Positions 10,559 through 20,534 of a stretch of 39,009 nt of DNA are shown here, one piece after another; the first letter of the stretch is position 1, and every line of letters begins with the position of its first letter. The stretch spans positions 1 to 39,009 of the forward strand of contig JAKSYS010000603.1 of assembly GCA_022925895.1 (NCBI GenBank), given 5' to 3'. The stretch comes from Fragilaria crotonensis. Taxonomy: Eukaryota; Bacillariophyta; Fragilariophyceae; Fragilariales; Fragilariaceae. Below the pieces are notes generated by a model. It made no database searches and had not been told where the DNA came from. It saw only the letters and a list, made by a program, of their open reading frames with translations. The position numbers were made by a program, and so were the translations under genes.

Positions 10559-12276
10559 ATGCCGAAAACATCTCCAACTAAGCAACCTTCAGTGGCTAGT
10601 ACTCGGACCACGCCTCCACGCGCGACCAAGACCAAGACGAAGAACGCCGAACTTGACACACCGACAACAAGAGCCAAGAGGAATGAGATGGCGGCACAGC
10701 AAAAGGCTGAAGCTGCTAAAGCTGCTAAAGCTGCTGCTAAAGCAGCTGCTAAGAAAGCAGCGGCTAAATCTGCGGCTAAATCTGCCGCTAAATCTGCGGC
10801 TAAATCTGCAGCTAAATCTGTTAAAGCATCGACGACTGCAGTTAACCCGGACCCACCAGTGCAGATCGCGACAGCAGTTAACCCAGACCCAGTGCAGATC
10901 ACTGCAAAGGGACGCAAACGACGTGTTGTTCCTCCTCGTGGTAAGAAGAAGAGGAGGAAAGTGGCACCAAAAAAGGTGGTGGTGGTGAGCAGAAGGAGCG
11001 CTCCTGAGGAAATTGATGACTCCTCTTACTCAGTTGAAGAGGTTGACGATGAAGAGTTTGAAGAGGTTGACGATGAAGAGTCCGAATCAGATGATGACAG
11101 GGAGGATGAGGGGAAAAGTAATGCGGGTGATGACAACAACGTGGTGACACATGACATGTCAGATGATGACGACTCTGTTCTCAGAATGGATCAGTTTGTT
11201 AGAGATGTCGGGAAAACAGCAATGGATGCAAGACGACGTCTTGGTCAGGAGTTGAACCACTGTGCCCAGGAAGGCGCGGAGGATCCTCCAGATGACAATG
11301 ATACTCCAACGGCGAAGAAGAAGGTGTCGTCTACGCATGTTCAGCACGATGATTGCGATGACAATGAGTCCAATGCGCCGCCACGAGAAGAGAAGCACGA
11401 GAAATCGAATTGTGATATACGTCAAAACGAGTTGTTCCGTCGATGTAAGTTTGTTAACAGTCCAGTTATGTTCGAAGGGCGTTTCGAAAGGTGCTTGAAA
11501 TCGAAAAGCCAAAAATCATTTCCTTTTTCAGTTGACATACGAGAAATGTTTCAATACAGCGTTGAACCAGAAAAGGAGTACGTGTGAACAAGCTGGTCTC
11601 AGAATTGTTCGGGCGCAATCAATAAGGATTTCAAAACGCGGCGAAGACTTCTTCACGTTTGAAGAATTCTGTAAGCTTAGGACAGCAACAACAGACAGGG
11701 AGAAAAGGGCCTTCTTCTTCTTCTTCAATAACTTCTTGGAGTGTGTATGTGGTGCAAATGCGTGGAGAATCGCGAAGAAAACAATGCTTGTATCGGAGGC
11801 GCGGCACAGCGACAATTCGAAAATGGTAACAACAAGTGACGAAGCGTTTGATTGTTGCTGATTGACAACTATTTGGAAAAATGGAAAACCGGCACGGAGT
11901 TGGTTGACAAAGACAACCCAACGGAAGCAGATGATGGGCAGAATATGACGACGAAGAAAACAAAGAGACAAGCGGGAAAGTACACTGAAAAGAAAAAGGA
12001 ACCTGCAAGTATGGTGGGTGGAGCGATGACGGAATAAGACAGTTCAATGCACTGCGCATAATGGTTAAAGAGAACAGGGCATGCCCGCAGTCAAAAGACA
12101 TGGAACGTGAGCTGCTGGCATTCTGCAGGACACGGGCAGGATTGAAGAATGCCCGTGGCGATGAGCGGCAAGAACAGCACGACGGTACTGGTGCTGACAA
12201 CAATGCATTGGAAACAGCGGTAGCAAAGGTACCTGTGGAGGCAGCATGGGACTCGGATGACGAAAATGAGTCGTAG
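10559..12276 (+). CDS. basic/acidic SDEAF-GWS protein, partner of transposase (copy A)
   Basis: I prefer the ATG at 10559 (MPKTSPTKQPS) because the upstream in-frame extension from 10424 looks non-coding. The N terminus is Ser/Thr/Lys-rich, then an (AKSA)n tract, a basic patch (RGKKKRRKV), and long acidic runs (EEVDDEE). After a probable intron at 11445-11531 the frame carries KRAFFFFFNNFLE and TTSDEAF. A one-base shift near 11850 leads to LIDNYLEKWK. Another near 12005 leads to YGGWSDDGIRQFNALRIM and ERELLAFCRT, ending in the acidic tail WDSDDENES. I know no named domain for this. A homologous protein lies at 23679-25189, again beside a KDZ-like transposase. Charge pattern suggests a nuclear, nucleic-acid-associated protein. 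Confidence 0.55.
10710..10826 (+). repeat. Ala/Lys/Ser codon repeat (GCTAAATCTGCG units)
   Basis: Units of GCTAAAGCT first, then four 12-nt units close to GCTAAATCTGCG, encode AKA and AKSA repeats like the tail of a linker histone. Confidence 0.7.
11445..11531 (+). other. probable intron, 87 nt
   Basis: The donor is GATGTAAGT and the acceptor CCTTTTTCAG, with a pyrimidine tract. Its length is a multiple of three, so the sense frame stays open with or without splicing. The exon frame that continues best into SDEAF is one base off, so a further frameshift nearby is needed. Confidence 0.5.
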
Positions 12277-12719
12277 TTGCTTGTGATTGCGACAGCTGCT
12301 GCTGGCAGCCATAGTTCATTAAATGCATTAAAATGGTGAATGTTATGAAAACAAATGGCTAGTTGATACAATGTATGCTGAAATGAGAACACCGCAATGC
12401 GTAAAGAACAAATATATATGGTGACTTGGCAAAATATATGTCCAAGATATAGCATGATATCGCCATATGTGATTTTTATATAAGTATTTCATTTAAACAA
12501 ATATGTTGACAAACTATTTGATATGTAACAATATGTGTCACATTGTGAATACAATATTGCACCTAAATTGTGAAAAGATACAATATATGTTTGAGACAAC
12601 ATATGTGTTAGCCACTTAACATACATGTGCAGAACTTGCGATAGGGATGTCATTATCCGGTAACAATTCAAAGCTTAAAAAATAGTTAACATATCCCACC
12701 TTCTGATGTACCCTATCGG
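12277..12719. other. AT-rich intergenic region, no gene seen
   Basis: The DNA is AT-rich with several ATATGT-like strings. No coding frame is supported. Confidence 0.4.
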
Positions 12720-13450
12720 TAGTAAGGTACAAGTACTTGTACCAGTACTCGTAGAACGAGATGTTCATTTTCACAGCGTGTACTCGTACACTCCGATAGA
12801 GGCACTTGTTCTTTGTACTGCCTGGCACCATGGTTCTGGAGTACGACTACTGTAGTACTGTAGTACTTGTACTGGATTACCCTTATTGACCATCCACCGT
12901 ACTACAGTACCAGGTACTACCGTTAGTAATGTACTGGTACCAGGAACTCGTTTACTCGTACGTACTACAGCCTACACAGTACAACCCATGATTGTACTAC
13001 TACATCGTACAAGTACTGCATACCTACTGGAGCTTCCAGCCACGTTCTCAGTACAAGTAGTCGGAGTACTCCAGTACCCCGAGGACTCCAGTATTTGTAC
13101 TTAAGTATTAAAGAAACGCGAGACTCGAAAGGTGCAAGTGCTGCAGCAGCAACTTTGTAATTTTTCCCTTGCTAGCTAGACTACTGGTAATCTTAGCAGG
13201 TGCGTATTGCTGCCTGCTCACAGAATGCGGTGGCTTAAAGTACTATGCCTGTAGTGCTATCGTCAACAGCCAAGGTCAATTATGGAGTAGTAGTAAAGTA
13301 CAACGCTGTACAGTACGACGTGGTCCGCAGTACGCAGAACCCGCAACACCGCAAATTACGAGAGTGACCAGTGACCACAGTTCAGTCGTACGGAATATTC
13401 TACTACTAGCTAGTAGAGTACTGGAGTACAGGTCAAGCATAAATCAAAAA
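12720..13450. repeat. GTAC-rich island 3
   Basis: GTAC-centred words (AGTACTTGTACCAGTACT, CTGTAGTACTGTAGTACT and similar) are dense at 12725-13080 and thin out toward 13450. Short open frames here are rich in V, L, Y and T because GTA-CTG-TAC is read repeatedly. I do not accept them as genes. Confidence 0.6.
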
Positions 13451-13593
13451 GCTTTTGAAAGTGGTGAATTTTTTAGATGTTCTTCATATGAACGCACATG
13501 TTCATGTGTGAATGCTATGGCACAGCTTACCCCACCTCCCAGCCATATATATATATCCATGCGAGGACAGATTGAAACCAAGTTAGTTCTCTA

Positions 13594-13608
13594 GTGTCTA
13601 AACGCCCG
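13594..13608 (+). repeat. left terminal inverted repeat
   Basis: Perfect 15-bp reverse complement of 15061-15075. A G-run begins immediately inside. Confidence 0.8.
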
Positions 13609-13923
13609 GGGGGGTTTCTTTAATTAACGACAAATCTGTCTTTTTTTAAAGATGGCCATTTTCGTACGTTTTGCAAGACGGTTGATGTACAAATTGTACC
13701 ATCCACAACACGAAAATTGATATTGACCATGGCCAAATGCCGTCGTCAATAGAATCATAGATCAAACATACAACTCAAAAAGTAGCAATTGACATCTATT
13801 CCTTATTGTCTGTAGCAGGACTCTATGTTGGTAGAAATTTACAATTTTGCATTTTGGTGTGGCTAATCCATGTTGTTGTAGTGCACTCAAAAGCACTTTT
13901 GCACCGAGAGCACATGCATGTTG

Positions 13924-14289
13924 TTAAACACTTGCGGGCTCAGCATTGGCCCTGGTAATGATGTATGGAAGTGATGTCTCCATGAATTGTTCTCTTCCTT
14001 CACTTTGTTGGGGTGAGGCGACGTAATACTTTAGCTCCTTGAGTGCAGACGGCGATCGGTCAAAAAATGTGTGGTGCCTCCTCGCCCTTGGCATCGTCAT
14101 TAATCGGTGCCAAAGTTCAGCGTTCACCAAATGCAATCCACTGGTTTTGTCTTTGATGAGTTCTTCAGATGAAAAGCATAAAAGTCGTCTACCGTTTGGC
14201 CTGCTGCTGCTGTAGATTCTTGTTGGTGTCATCCCGCTGTATCGGCTGTATCCAAATTGGAGTCGGACATCGCAATCTGAAAACAGCAT
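13924..14289 (-). CDS. small unrecognised ORF inside the TA element
   Basis: This is a 121-residue frame with no domain, motif, signal peptide or DDE residues that I can recognise. It is the longest frame inside the element. It may be a remnant of a deleted gene or chance. The remainder of the element (14290-15000) has no convincing coding frame. Confidence 0.2.
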   Translation of the reverse strand: MLFSDCDVRLQFGYSRYSGMTPTRIYSSSRPNGRRLLCFSSEELIKDKTSGLHLVNAELWHRLMTMPRARRHHTFFDRSPSALKELKYYVASPQQSEGREQFMETSLPYIITRANAEPASV

Positions 14290-15060
14290 TTATCATCAAA
14301 TTGTCCTCAACGGCCTTTCTTTGTTTCACCACAATTGTCTTTTAGTTACAACAGTTGAGGGAGATGTAGAAGTGTCATGGGTTTGAGCAGGAGCGCTCTG
14401 GAGGGAAACTTTTGCGTTGCGTCAAAACCGACCATGACCACGACTGCACTCCTCGGCAACTAACCTCAAGTTCTTTGCTTCAACAGTTACGCCAATAGAA
14501 TGTCTCAGGTCAATTTGTTGGACTCTCTCATGGTCAACACAAGCACTGCACAACATAGGAAGTGAGAAATGGGGCAAAGACAAGACAGCGACTCGCAATA
14601 AAAACTCCTGTTAAATTTGTTCTCACAACTCAACAAGAAATGAAAATTAGAGATTCACACCAGTGACATACCCTTCATTTAAAGCACGCTCAAGACCATT
14701 GCACTTCAGTGTCTTGCTTCAATCGAAGAGGAAGGCGATGAAGTTGATGTGTCAATTGAGGCCTCAGATGACATGATTTTGTGTGGCCTGTAGGTCATGT
14801 ACTATACATCCGGGGAAACCGTGTTATTTTTGCACGTAAAAAACCCGTCAAAAATTGGCTCTAGTTTTACGTTCACAATCATAGGTCTTGAATAATTGCG
14901 TACTAAGACACCCCCATTTGGCCCATGAGGTTTGACTCAATGGAGAGTACGTTTGCCGTGTTAATTTTGATGTTCAAGGCTAAATGAAGAAGTTGAGTTA
15001 GGGCTGAATTTGATCTTTAATTAAAGATTTTGCCAGTGGGCCATCTTTAATTAAATACAA

Positions 15061-15075
15061 CGGGCGTTTAGACAC
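15061..15075 (-). repeat. right terminal inverted repeat
   Basis: Perfect 15-bp reverse complement of 13594-13608, followed by TA and then GAG. Confidence 0.8.
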
Positions 15076-15491
15076 TAGAGTGTGCTACGGTAAAACAGAC
15101 TGGGAGTTGGGAGGATGGGAGTTGTATGCTTGTACTTTGTACATACTTTGTACTCGAGTACCACCGTATCATACCTTCACCACGACCATTTCACACGGCG
15201 GTGTCAATGTCAAGTTGAGTGTACCTCAGTGTTTTGCTGCGCATCTGATCCCTGATCTGCTACGTCCTATCATCGATAATGATTGTTCCCAATTGTCTGT
15301 CGCATTCAACTATTCCTCTGACTCTGCAATTGATGTCTGCATCAGTCAGAGAATCTCAGTGCACAGCAAGGTAGAGACGTGGTGATGAACGAGGTCGTTC
15401 GCTATTTTAGTGTATGCCATGAACTCTCTACATACTACACAGAAACGCGTACCGCACGGATGAATGGGGACACCGAGAGGAGCAGCGGAAC

Positions 15492-15875
15492 TTGAGAGAA
15501 ATCGCTGCCATCAGGAACACAAACTCAACACGGTATCCGATAATAGCGGGTGTCTTTTTGAAGTTGTTCTGCTGCGACTCTCGTGGCGTCCCACCAGATG
15601 CAGTTATTGCCTGTTGCATGTTTCAATTGTTTGCTCGAGAAAGGAGAGATTTCGGATTGGAGAGGGAAGTCAATCTGCGCCATCCAACCTTTTGGAACCT
15701 CGGTCTCAAGAGGTTTGTGTCCAGGTTGTTTGTGGGGTGAGTTTGCACAGATGAAAGCAACGCTGTATTCTTGCTTGACAATGTTTGTGATCCATTTCTT
15801 GGGACTTCTGAGACGTTTCCTGTGCTATCAACCAACATTGGAGTCAACCAGAGAAGCTTCCTCGGGAGCTTGCTG
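15492..15875 (+). pseudogene. unrecognised ORF with in-frame TGA
   Basis: A plus-strand frame encodes 82 residues (with SRGVPPDAVIACCMFQLFAR and HPTFWNLGLKRFVSRLF), stops at a TGA at 15738-15740, and then stays open in the same frame for about 44 codons to 15875. Frames on the minus strand are also open (15623-15901), so the coding strand is uncertain. The family is not recognised. The wider stretch 15078-16845 has further short open pieces, such as WAPVIVVKQTGAEYFAFVVA near 16458-16520, and looks like decayed coding DNA. Confidence 0.25.
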
Positions 15876-16845
15876 AATTGATCCACAGACAATAGCGCCA
15901 ATGCTACGACGGACGGTCAATACTAAACAGCCTCAATCACTGAGAACAGTTTGTGGTCAGCACAGCACTCAACCAATGGTGGCACCGCCGCGGACAGAGC
16001 ATCAAAAGCATCAACAGATTCAATCAAAGCGGATTGCTAAACTGAACAGAAAGTGCCTTCCTTCCTATGCCAAATACATTTCGAAACATGGAGTACATGT
16101 AGAGATACTGTTGAATACGGAAGAATTGCTCTATATTGTCCTAGCGAATGCATAGATGATGACTGCCGGTAGCATAAGGCTGTGTTATTGCGCTTCTGAA
16201 TGGCATGATCTGGTTCCAAAAATGATGAGACTTTCTGAACGAGGCGGAGAAAAATCACCCGATCGTGTACGTGATATCACGAAGGAAAAGCAGCACATAA
16301 TGCGGGGTGTAGTGGTGGCTACAGGATTGTCAACCAATTTCTCTGCACTCTGCTCTCGGCGGTTGATCTGATGCTACCGGCGACTGTAAATTATGAACTA
16401 CAGCACAACCCATTTCATGAGTAAGGCAGTCGTCGTAAGGAAGAGCGCCTGAGCAGTGGGCGCCAGTCATTGTTGTCAAGCAGACAGGAGCGGAGTACTT
16501 TGCTTTCGTTGTTGCTCTAGTACGACAAAAGCAGCTCTCTTGCAACCGCCTCTAGTAGTCAAAGCTAGGATAAGTTTCTGCCCTAACTTTGCCGAGCACA
16601 TTCGTCAATGCGCGGCAACCACCTCAAATGATTTCTGGGCCGATCCCCAGGATACCAATACAGAATGCCATGGCCGCCGTTTCGGAAAAGCGAACGATGT
16701 TCTACATGAAGGCAGCAAGCGACAATATGTCTTCGTAGTCCTCGGGCACCGATGCAGTGCCGCACGTCAGGACAGATTACGAAAACATACATCTAGCATT
16801 CACATCCAGCGTATTGGTTCGAGCTCACCGAGTCTGAAGTACTAA

Positions 16846-16879
16846 TCAGCTTCTAACTATTACAGATCTGCTATGCGTG
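16846..16879 (-). repeat. 34-bp repeat downstream of ankyrin gene
   Basis: It matches 17913-17946 at 29 of 34 positions in direct orientation. In gene orientation this copy spans the last codons and the start of the 3' flank; the other copy lies in the 5' flank. Confidence 0.65.
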
Positions 16880-17893
16880 AATGATATTCACATCCAATCC
16901 ATCGTGATTCAATAGAGCACGAACCACTTCCAAATGGCCATTTCTCCTCGCCCAGACGAGCGCTGTGTTGCCATTATTAGCCATGATATTCACATGCACT
17001 CCATTTTTATTCAATAACGCACGAACCACTTCCAAATGGCCCTTCAAGCTTGCCAAGATGAGAGCTGTGTAACCATATTTATCTCTGGCATTCACATCCA
17101 CTCCATCGTGATTCAGTAATGCACGAACCACTTCCAAATGCCCCTTATCGCTTGCCAGTGCGAGAGCTGTGTTGCCATATTTATTCTGGATATTCACATC
17201 CACTCCATCGTCATTCAATAACGCACGAACCACTTCCACATGGCCCTTATCGCTAGCCAGTGTGAGAGCCGTGTCTACATTATTATTCTGGATATTCACA
17301 TCCACTCCATCGTGATTCAGTAATGCACGAACCACTTCCAAATGGCCCTCATCACTTGCCCAGGTGAGAGCTGTGCTGCCATATTTATTCTGGATATTCA
17401 CATCCACTCCATCGTGATCTAATAAAGCACGAACCACTTCCAAATGGCCGAAATAGCCTGCATTGATGAGAGCTGTGTCGCCAAATTGATTCTGGATATT
17501 CACACCCACTCCATAGTAATTCAATAACGCACCAACCGCTTCCATTTGGCCCTCATCGCTTGCCAGTGCGAGAGCTGTGTTGCCATATTTATTCTGGATA
17601 TTCACATCCACTCCGTCGTCATTCAATAGCGCACGAACCACATCCAAGTGGCCACAATATGCTGCATTAATGAGAGCGGTATCGCCATCATTATCCTTGA
17701 TATTCACATCCACTCCATCGCGATTCAATAAAGCATAAACAACTTCCAAATGGCCCTTATCGCTTGCATAGGTGAGAGCTGTGTTGCCATTTTTACCTTG
17801 GGCGTTCACGTTTGCCCCTCTTTGCAAGAGGTCATGAACACTGTCGAGATTTCCATTTTTAGCATTTTCAATCAATTCTGAAGCAAGGCTCAT
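16871..17893 (-). CDS. ankyrin-repeat protein
   Basis: A 340-residue protein with a short N-terminal helix region (MSLASELIENAKNGNLDSVH) that already begins the first ankyrin unit. About nine 35-residue ankyrin repeats follow, of the form G-x-TAL-x-x-A-S-x-x-G-H-L-E-VV-x-ALLN-x-DGVDVN. The canonical helix-turn-helix residues (TAL, GH, VV, LL) are kept in nearly all. There is no other domain and no signal peptide, so it is a pure protein-binding solenoid, probably cytosolic or nuclear. The frame is intact from ATG to stop with no frameshift, unlike its neighbours. The extra residue relative to the common 33-residue unit, and the strong DNA identity between units, indicate recent expansion by unequal exchange. 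The partner is unknown. Confidence 0.85.
   Translation of the reverse strand: MSLASELIENAKNGNLDSVHDLLQRGANVNAQGKNGNTALTYASDKGHLEVVYALLNRDGVDVNIKDNDGDTALINAAYCGHLDVVRALLNDDGVDVNIQNKYGNTALALASDEGQMEAVGALLNYYGVGVNIQNQFGDTALINAGYFGHLEVVRALLDHDGVDVNIQNKYGSTALTWASDEGHLEVVRALLNHDGVDVNIQNNNVDTALTLASDKGHVEVVRALLNDDGVDVNIQNKYGNTALALASDKGHLEVVRALLNHDGVDVNARDKYGYTALILASLKGHLEVVRALLNKNGVHVNIMANNGNTALVWARRNGHLEVVRALLNHDGLDVNIIHA
16910..17790 (-). repeat. 105-bp tandem units encoding ankyrin repeats
   Basis: Repeated strings such as ATTCACATCCACTCCATCGT and GCACGAACCACTTCCAAATG recur every 105 bp on the plus strand, with mostly a few substitutions between units. Confidence 0.85.
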
Positions 17894-17912
17894 ACTGGAG
17901 TGCTACCAATAG

Positions 17913-17946
17913 TCGGCTTCGAACTTTTACAGATCTGCTTTCCGTG
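17913..17946 (-). repeat. 34-bp repeat upstream of ankyrin gene
   Basis: Direct-orientation partner of 16846-16879. It lies 20 bp upstream of the start codon and probably in the 5' untranslated region or promoter. Confidence 0.65.
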
Positions 17947-18443
17947 TGGTTTGTGCATCAATTTGATCTTCAGAGGAGCCAAAGGGCGGCACAATGGCCA
18001 TTCGAGAGAGTGGACGCCTTTGAGCGACTGATGGTCAAGAGGTTTCCAAGTTTGGCAACTGTGGTATTACAGTACCCTGGTGTGCATATGTATGTACTCC
18101 GACTATTCTGTACAAGTACTCTGTACTGGAGTGTTGCTAAGGTTCGCACTGGAAATCTACTCGGGGCCTCGTGGCCTCATTCAATCACAAGCACATTTTC
18201 GAAAAAAGATCCGAATTTCCTCAACTCGAGCATATAGTCATGTATACACGTATTTGAGTACAAGAAACGAATAATTCACGTATCTATGCGATAGAACTCT
18301 TAATTAGAACTCATCCCATCACACACATTCAGCAAGAATTCATTAGAGTGCGTGTGAGCAGTGAGTATGTGTACATAGACGTACTGTGAAGGATGCAGGA
18401 AGGCAAGTATCGATAGCGACGGTTGAGGAAAGAAGGGCAACAA
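17947..18443. other. intergenic region, no gene assigned
   Basis: A 97-residue plus frame (17944-18237) has a stretch WPFERVDAFERLMVKRFPSL that could be a gene fragment, then GTAC-type sequence. I cannot support a gene. Confidence 0.3.
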
Positions 18444-19043
18444 ATGTTCCAACTGACAAGCAAAGATGGAATTCCTACAACACCTTTCCATTACAGTTAT
18501 GGTCGAAAGCCAAGCCTTTCCAACTTCCGCTTATTTTGATGCCCAGTCTACTTCAAACATTTTGAGCCTACCTTTCAAAACAAGCTCATCACTTACAAAC
18601 AACAACTCCAACACGCATCCCGTGGAACCTTTATTGGATTTCCCGAAAACTCTGCTGGCTGGCTAGTTTACTGCCCAGACCACCCTCAACACATTATCAC
18701 AACCCGTGATGCTTATTTTGATGAAGACTTCAGTTGTGCTCCTGCGTTTGCCTCAAACCCTTTGCCTTGCCTCCAACCCTTTGCCCGAGCCATCCCAATC
18801 CACTTCTACATGGACCCAAATAGACTTGAAAATATTGACAACTCAGAACCCACCATCATTCACCAAACTAAACTGGCTCTGTTGCAAACCTTGGAATCTC
18901 ACCATCCTCCTTCATTGAAGAACCCACTGCAAAGGACCCAACAGACCCAATACCAAACAGCATCCACAGTGATGAAAATCTCAACCTTTGAAACCATTGA
19001 AAGTGATGCATCTAAGGGTGCCAAAACTAAGTACCATAGTTGA
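18444..19043 (+). pseudogene. Copia-type retrotransposon pol fragment
   Basis: One frame from 18444 to 19043 encodes the region between the integrase core and reverse transcriptase of a Ty1/Copia polyprotein. It includes GRKPSLSNFRLF, then CPVYFKHFEP, ASRGTFIGFPENSAGWLVY and TTRDAYFDEDF, matching the family pattern of a conserved F-G-C motif followed by a G-F/Y block and a D-x-x-F-x-E stretch. The glycine of F-G-C is a TGA here (18537-18539), which is a true nonsense change and not a homopolymer slip. Near 18900 the frame shifts by one. No LTR, protease or reverse transcriptase core is present, so this is a dead fragment. Confidence 0.65.
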
Positions 19044-19077
19044 TACAAGAATTTTTTCTCATATGTATTGGAAAAAT

Positions 19078-19150
19078 TTCAGGATTCCCAAATGTAGTTC
19101 AGGATTCCTGAAGTTTTGTTCAGGTTTACTTATTTAGTTCAGGATTTGGA
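19078..19150 (+). repeat. TTCAGG repeat, about 20-nt period
   Basis: TTCAGG occurs at 19078, 19098, 19119 and 19138 (spacings 20, 21, 19). Two CCTGAA/CCTGAG complements follow near 19193-19220. It lies just after the Copia fragment. Confidence 0.6.
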
Positions 19151-19249
19151 AGTTTGCAGTTTCCTCATTTTTATGAAGAAAATTTTGCACTCCTGAACTA
19201 CTGCAGTATTATTCCTGAGCTTTTTTCTTCATAATTTCGACATCAATAA

Positions 19250-20165
19250 AAATGCTGGTACTGTATGCGCTGTTTACGATGTACTGGAGCATGGTGTATT
19301 GTAGATTGTGTATTGTGTACGGAGTGTTGCTTCTGTGCGCCATACAGTATACGAGTACAGTAATACAGCTTTTTACAGTTTCTGGCATACGGTATTCGGT
19401 GCAATATTCGGTCTTCTATTGTTTACAAGCATGGTGCACATTTCATGGTCTACTGTAGACGGTCTACGTTCTACCACGAAGTATGGTAGTATGGTTTGTC
19501 GCGTCTATCGCTCACTGGGTTATATGGTACAAGTAGTAGTACTCTATGTATGATATACAAGTACTCCGAACTCCGGAGTATGAAGGATGGTGGTGTATTG
19601 TGTTGTATTTTGTATGCTTGTTGTGCATGGCACCAGGCGTTGCGGTGTATCGTATGGTGTGCTGCATGGTTTTGTGTATCAGCATTTAGTGGCGTAGTGG
19701 CGTACTACAAGCCCTGGTATGGTTCATTCATAGTACCGTACGTTGTTGTGCGTTGTGTGTTGTTTGTGGTACGGAGTCTTACTGGAATACAGTCTACTAG
19801 TCCTACTATCTTTTCTGGTGCAATACGGTCAGTTTTTATGGTGGTACTCCGAGTACTGTACGTCGTATTGTGAACTACAGTTCTTGTGTACTGGTAGTGT
19901 ACTGTCGATGGTGCAGTATGCGTATGGTATGGTGGCATACGGTATGATATGGCGCGGTTTATGGTGTCGTGTACGGAGTGTTGTACTGGTACGGTGCTTC
20001 ATGTACATGGTAAGGTGGTGTATTGCGTACTGCATAGCTACTCGTATGACAAATGATGCCAAGTGTCTGCGCGTTTTACACCGTTCTTGCGCATGCGAGA
20101 GCGATCCGAAGAACGGCATTCCGTACCAGGTGCATGTACATTGTACTATGCATAGTACTACAAGT
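19250..20165. repeat. GTAC-rich, T/G-rich island 4
   Basis: This long stretch is poor in C on the plus strand and dense in GTAC, GTATGGT and GTGTATTG words. The string GTGTACGGAGTGTTG occurs at 19315 and again near 19971. Long open frames (up to 152 codons) consist of Y, V, C, L and W and have the composition of the repeats. I do not call them genes. Confidence 0.55.
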
Positions 20166-20180
20166 ATGCATACTTCTGGT

Positions 20181-20534
20181 TTGTTCGTAGAGAGAACATG
20201 ATACTACGCTGTAGATCTTACGTAAAAAGGTATTGTAGGTGGAATATGTCATATACACAGATTTATTCTTTCATCACCAATACCAGTGCATGCTGTACGT
20301 TTCTACTGGCTTCGAAAATGCAAACGTATGCAGCCATGGTATTGCGCTTCGTAGAACCCTACCTGCGAATTTTTGTACGAAGTATCACATCAATTCGTTC
20401 GTTGTTTTGTGAACTCCACCACTTGCTGTCACCCCAATTGAATACTCCATTCTTTGGCACCTTCGCCCCTTCTTCCTCTTCCCACCAAGCACACTTTGCT
20501 CTCCTCGTTGGTGAGTTGTTCCTGCTGATTGTTT
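20181..20534. other. intergenic region, no gene assigned
   Basis: A plus frame (20198-20536) and a minus frame (20359-20556, with CAWWEEEEGAKVPKNGVFNW) are open. Neither is recognised. The minus frame has a more protein-like composition. Confidence 0.25.

Larger units (their letters stand above)
13594..15075. mobile_element. 1.48-kb DNA transposon, probably non-autonomous, TA target duplication
   Basis: The first and last 15 bp are perfect inverted repeats: GTGTCTAAACGCCCG at 13594-13608 and its reverse complement at 15061-15075. The element is flanked by TA at 13592-13593 and 15076-15077. Outside the TA, CTC on the left mirrors GAG on the right. Subterminal motifs repeat near both ends: ATCTTTAATTAAA at 15013 and 15043, TTTAATTAA near 13619, and TTTAAAGATGGCC at 13645, matching GGCCATCTTTAAT at 15039 in reverse. 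Such sites are typical transposase-binding repeats. No transposase is encoded. TA duplication fits Tc1/mariner-type elements; PIF/Harbinger, with three-base targets, fits less well. Confidence 0.75.

Noticed and set aside
4386-13450. GTAC clusters as SBP-type transcription factor sites
   Set aside because: SBP proteins with a GTAC core are known from green plants and algae, not from diatoms, and the density is far above that of regulatory sites.
19252-20258. Long open frames (up to 152 codons) in the GTAC/TG-rich island as genes
   Set aside because: Their residues (Y, V, C, L, W) simply reflect repeated GTA-CTG-TAC words, and no domain, consistent codon use or conserved block is visible.
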